From Desulfosarcina sp. (GTDB lineage Bacteria; Desulfobacterota; Desulfobacteria; Desulfobacterales; Desulfosarcinaceae), in assembly GCA_030642405.1 (NCBI GenBank), contig DAOWNV010000151.1, positions 1 through 6,901 on the forward strand: 6,901 nucleotides of DNA, written 5' to 3'. The notes under the pieces were generated by a model. That model saw only the letters and a program-made list of their open reading frames with translations. It was not told the origin of the DNA and searched no databases. Positions within the stretch are counted from its first letter, which is position 1, and each line of letters opens with the position of its first letter. A program made the position numbers and the translations under genes. Positions 5,134-6,901 of the stretch are shown piece after piece.

Positions 5134-6021
5134 ATGAAAATCGATACCTTGCTCTTTCATACCCGTTTAAGGGAACATGCGTTCAAAACGTTGAAAACAA
5201 TTCTTGAATTGAAGCGCTCTGGTCTAAAAAGGGTTGTCTTGGCCCATGTGATTCCCCGTGAAGATGTAGCTTTTGTACCCTATGGCGGCATGTTGAAGGA
5301 AAACTTGGAGCGTATTCGCGAAGAGACCAGAATAAAATTCGAAGACTGGATTCAAACCATAGATGACCCGGATCTACAATTCTCCCAGCGGATTGAGGTC
5401 GGCAGTACCAATGCCGAAATTTTGGAAATGGCAAAAGAGGAAAATGCCGATCTGATTGTCGTAGGATGTAAAAAACGAAACACACTGGAAATGGTTTATG
5501 TGGGAACTCACATTCTGGATATTTTGCGTCGCAGCAGCATTCCGGTTCTGATGGGAAAATACATAGCGCCCTACGAATTGGAAGGTGAGTTGCTGACAAA
5601 GACCAACGATAATATATGGGAACGACCAATGCTGGCTACGGACTGGTCGGATCCATCCCGTCGTGCCCTTGATGTTACCTTGACCTTGAAAGAGGTTGTG
5701 AAAAAAATCATTATCAGCCATGTATTGGGTGCACGTCAGACCAAAAATCGGAAGGTAGAAGAGATCCGCGCTATGGAGGAGGAAAGCCTCCGACGGCTAA
5801 AATCCTACTGCCGAAGGGCTGATGATGCTGGAATTAAAAGTGAACATCACTTGGCAATGGGTCGTACGGTTGAAGAGATCATCAAAATATCCCGGGACTA
5901 CAATGCCACGATGCTTGTGATGGGACGAACCGGAAAAGACTGGTTGCATGAGTATTGGCTGGGGGGAGTCTCTCACAAGATCGTTGAACTCAGTGAACTG
6001 CCGGTTCTACTGATCCCATAA
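5134..6021 (+). CDS. Tandem-domain universal stress protein (UspA family)
   Basis: A 295-residue cytoplasmic protein with two UspA folds in tandem; GGAGG (5123-5127) lies 6 nt before ATG. Domain 1 spans about 1-140 and domain 2 about 162-295. Domain 2 has the ATP-type signature: Asp170 after the first strand (ATDWSDPSRRAL) and GRTG (264-267), nine residues, then GG (277-278), close to the canonical GxxG-x9-G(S/T). Domain 1 is degenerate: no Asp after strand one (LLFHTRLRE), and GCKK (111-114) replaces GxxG although GT (124-125) keeps the right spacing. So domain 2 probably binds ATP and domain 1 may serve in dimer formation or bind weakly. A helical linker rich in Glu/Arg (206-232) joins the strands of domain 2. 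USPs often regulate transporters or kinases encoded beside them; here it is 17 nt behind an antiporter and 33 nt ahead of a sensor protein, so co-transcription is likely. The partner is not known. Confidence 0.9.
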   Translation: MKIDTLLFHTRLREHAFKTLKTILELKRSGLKRVVLAHVIPREDVAFVPYGGMLKENLERIREETRIKFEDWIQTIDDPDLQFSQRIEVGSTNAEILEMAKEENADLIVVGCKKRNTLEMVYVGTHILDILRRSSIPVLMGKYIAPYELEGELLTKTNDNIWERPMLATDWSDPSRRALDVTLTLKEVVKKIIISHVLGARQTKNRKVEEIRAMEEESLRRLKSYCRRADDAGIKSEHHLAMGRTVEEIIKISRDYNATMLVMGRTGKDWLHEYWLGGVSHKIVELSELPVLLIP

Positions 6022-6022
6022 A

Positions 6023-6058
6023 ATGACTTCAGAAATGGTACGACCCGGTGCCGAATGA
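6023..6058 (+). other. Eleven-codon mini-ORF overlapping the sensor start (ATGA)
   Basis: ATG at 6023, one base after the USP stop codon, opens a frame reading MTSEMVRPGAE whose TGA (6056-6058) overlaps the sensor start ATG (6055-6057) as ATGA. Neither start has a clear Shine-Dalgarno sequence. Translation restart from the USP stop could carry ribosomes through this mini-ORF to the sensor gene. This is inferred from geometry; the peptide itself is unlikely to matter. Confidence 0.3.
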
Positions 6059-6901
6059 TCCGTAAAGTCGAAAATGCAAAGATTGCCATCGTCGGTGGTG
6101 GCAGGTTTTGTGAAAAACTGCTCAGGCATTTGTTAGGCGATCCTTTTATGGGCCGGCATCCTGAAGTACTGGGTGTCGCTGATCTGAACGATAATGCGGT
6201 AGGAATTACCTACGCCCGCACCTTGGGCATTCATACCTGTAACGATTACCGCGAAATCTGTCGACTTGATGGACTGGAATCCATCATCGAAGTAACCTGG
6301 GACCTGGATCTGGCCCGAATAATTAAGGCAAGCAAACCTTCCGATGTAGAGTTGATCGATCACCAGGATTCCAGGTACTTGTGGGATTTACTGCAGCTGG
6401 AAACCATCCGCCAGGACGTATTTGATGCACTGAGAACCGACACGGTTACTTCAGAGACGATCCAGGAGCAGCTTAACCTTGGTTTTAAAAAAGTGGCGAA
6501 TATTGTTATGCAGCGCAATCGCCGATTCAAGCAAATTGAAACGGAATTGTACGAAAAGGAAAAAACCCTCTCCCAGATTATCCAAGGCAACACCATGCCC
6601 ACCTTCGTCATTAACCGTGACCATGTGGTGACCCATTGGAATCATTCCCTGGAAGAATTGACAGGGTGCAGTGCAAAAGAGATGGTAGGCACCAAGGATC
6701 ACTGGAAACCGTTCCGCAGGTACGAACGTCCGATCATGGCCGATGTGATTCTAGACCAGTTTGAAACCGGTGAAATCGATCACTACTACGGTTCCAAATG
6801 GCAGGCGTCCACCTTGGTTGATGGAGGGTTCGAAGCTGAAGAATTCTTTGAACATTTGGGGGAGGACGGCAAATGGCTTTTTTTCACCGCCGCTCCCATC
6901 A
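6055..6901 (+). CDS. Rossmann-PAS signalling protein, probable sensor histidine kinase (3' partial)
   Basis: The frame is open from ATG 6055 to the window edge, giving 282 residues. Residues 7-105 form a Rossmann-like domain: KIAIVGGGRFCEKLLRHL (9-26) with a glycine-rich loop, VLGVADLND (38-46) with Asp43 at the end of strand two, and SIIEVTWDLDL (76-86). Helices with a probable coiled coil follow (about 130-178, rich in Glu, Lys, Gln). A PAS domain starts near 172 (LSQIIQGNTMPTFVINRDHVV, then WNHSLEELTGCSAKEMVGT) and has the long insert seen in a Desulfobacterota-type PAS subgroup (RPIMAD, EIDHYYGSKWQASTL, EAEEFFEHLGEDGKWLFFTAAPI). No membrane segment is seen, so it is cytoplasmic. The output domain is beyond the edge; a histidine kinase is the usual one, which is inference. 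The start has no clear ribosome binding site and may rely on coupling to the USP gene 33 nt upstream. The Rossmann part may sense NAD(H) or a related ligand. Confidence 0.8.
   Translation, partial: MIRKVENAKIAIVGGGRFCEKLLRHLLGDPFMGRHPEVLGVADLNDNAVGITYARTLGIHTCNDYREICRLDGLESIIEVTWDLDLARIIKASKPSDVELIDHQDSRYLWDLLQLETIRQDVFDALRTDTVTSETIQEQLNLGFKKVANIVMQRNRRFKQIETELYEKEKTLSQIIQGNTMPTFVINRDHVVTHWNHSLEELTGCSAKEMVGTKDHWKPFRRYERPIMADVILDQFETGEIDHYYGSKWQASTLVDGGFEAEEFFEHLGEDGKWLFFTAAPI

Noticed and set aside
5183..5721. Minus-strand open frames opposite the universal stress protein
   Set aside because: Compositionally odd (Cys, His and Pro rich) and fully antisense to a well-supported gene.
6019..6057. 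USP and sensor as one protein by stop readthrough (same frame, one TAA between)
   Set aside because: The shared frame is a one-in-three chance, the intervening eleven codons look non-conserved in character, and separate proteins of normal length result without it.
6133..6702. Minus-strand open frames opposite the sensor gene
   Set aside because: The plus frame gives recognisable Rossmann and PAS sequence over the whole stretch, so the minus frames are shadows.

Overview
The window reads as ordinary chromosomal DNA of moderate GC from an anaerobic, Desulfobacterota-like bacterium (a Desulfosarcina/Desulfobacteraceae type is my best guess). This rests on protein style: an NfnB/GltA-type flavoprotein, an HsdR-N-like protein with a KCAxGS signature, a CitMHS_2/NhaD-like antiporter, and a sensor with a Rossmann-like domain followed by a PAS domain. 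No rRNA, tRNA, CRISPR array, transposase or phage gene is visible.

Layout. Positions 1-971 (+) are the 3' part of a GltA/NfnB-type NAD(P)H flavin oxidoreductase, followed by a strong terminator (979-1016) that works in both directions. Converging on it from the minus strand (1394-1048) is a small gene of unknown function with an excellent ribosome binding site. Its frame is broken by an exact 8-bp tandem duplication, and deleting one copy restores a clean 112-residue protein. Positions 1395-1744 hold divergent regulatory DNA, an 18-codon ORF with a near-perfect ribosome binding site, and a dyad over a possible promoter. Positions 1745-2422 (+) encode a protein with a zinc ribbon at each end and a short helical HEAT-like middle. 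Positions 2512-3051 (-) encode an HsdR-N-like PD-(D/E)XK fold protein whose ExK catalytic pair is replaced. Positions 3052-3508 have no convincing gene but contain a promoter candidate, three dyads and a possible decayed membrane-peptide remnant.

The last part (3566-6901, +) looks like one operon: a polytopic Na+/H+ antiporter-like permease with a His-rich extracytoplasmic segment, then 17 nt later a tandem universal stress protein, then 33 nt later a signalling protein with a Rossmann-like domain, a probable coiled coil and a PAS domain, cut by the window edge. I infer an ion-homeostasis or stress module in which a cytoplasmic sensor and a nucleotide-binding stress protein are co-expressed with an ion transporter.

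The points most worth a second look are the 8-bp duplication (with an A AAA AAG slippery heptamer in exactly the frame that would compensate it), the apparently dead nuclease fold, and the antiporter/USP/Rossmann-PAS operon.
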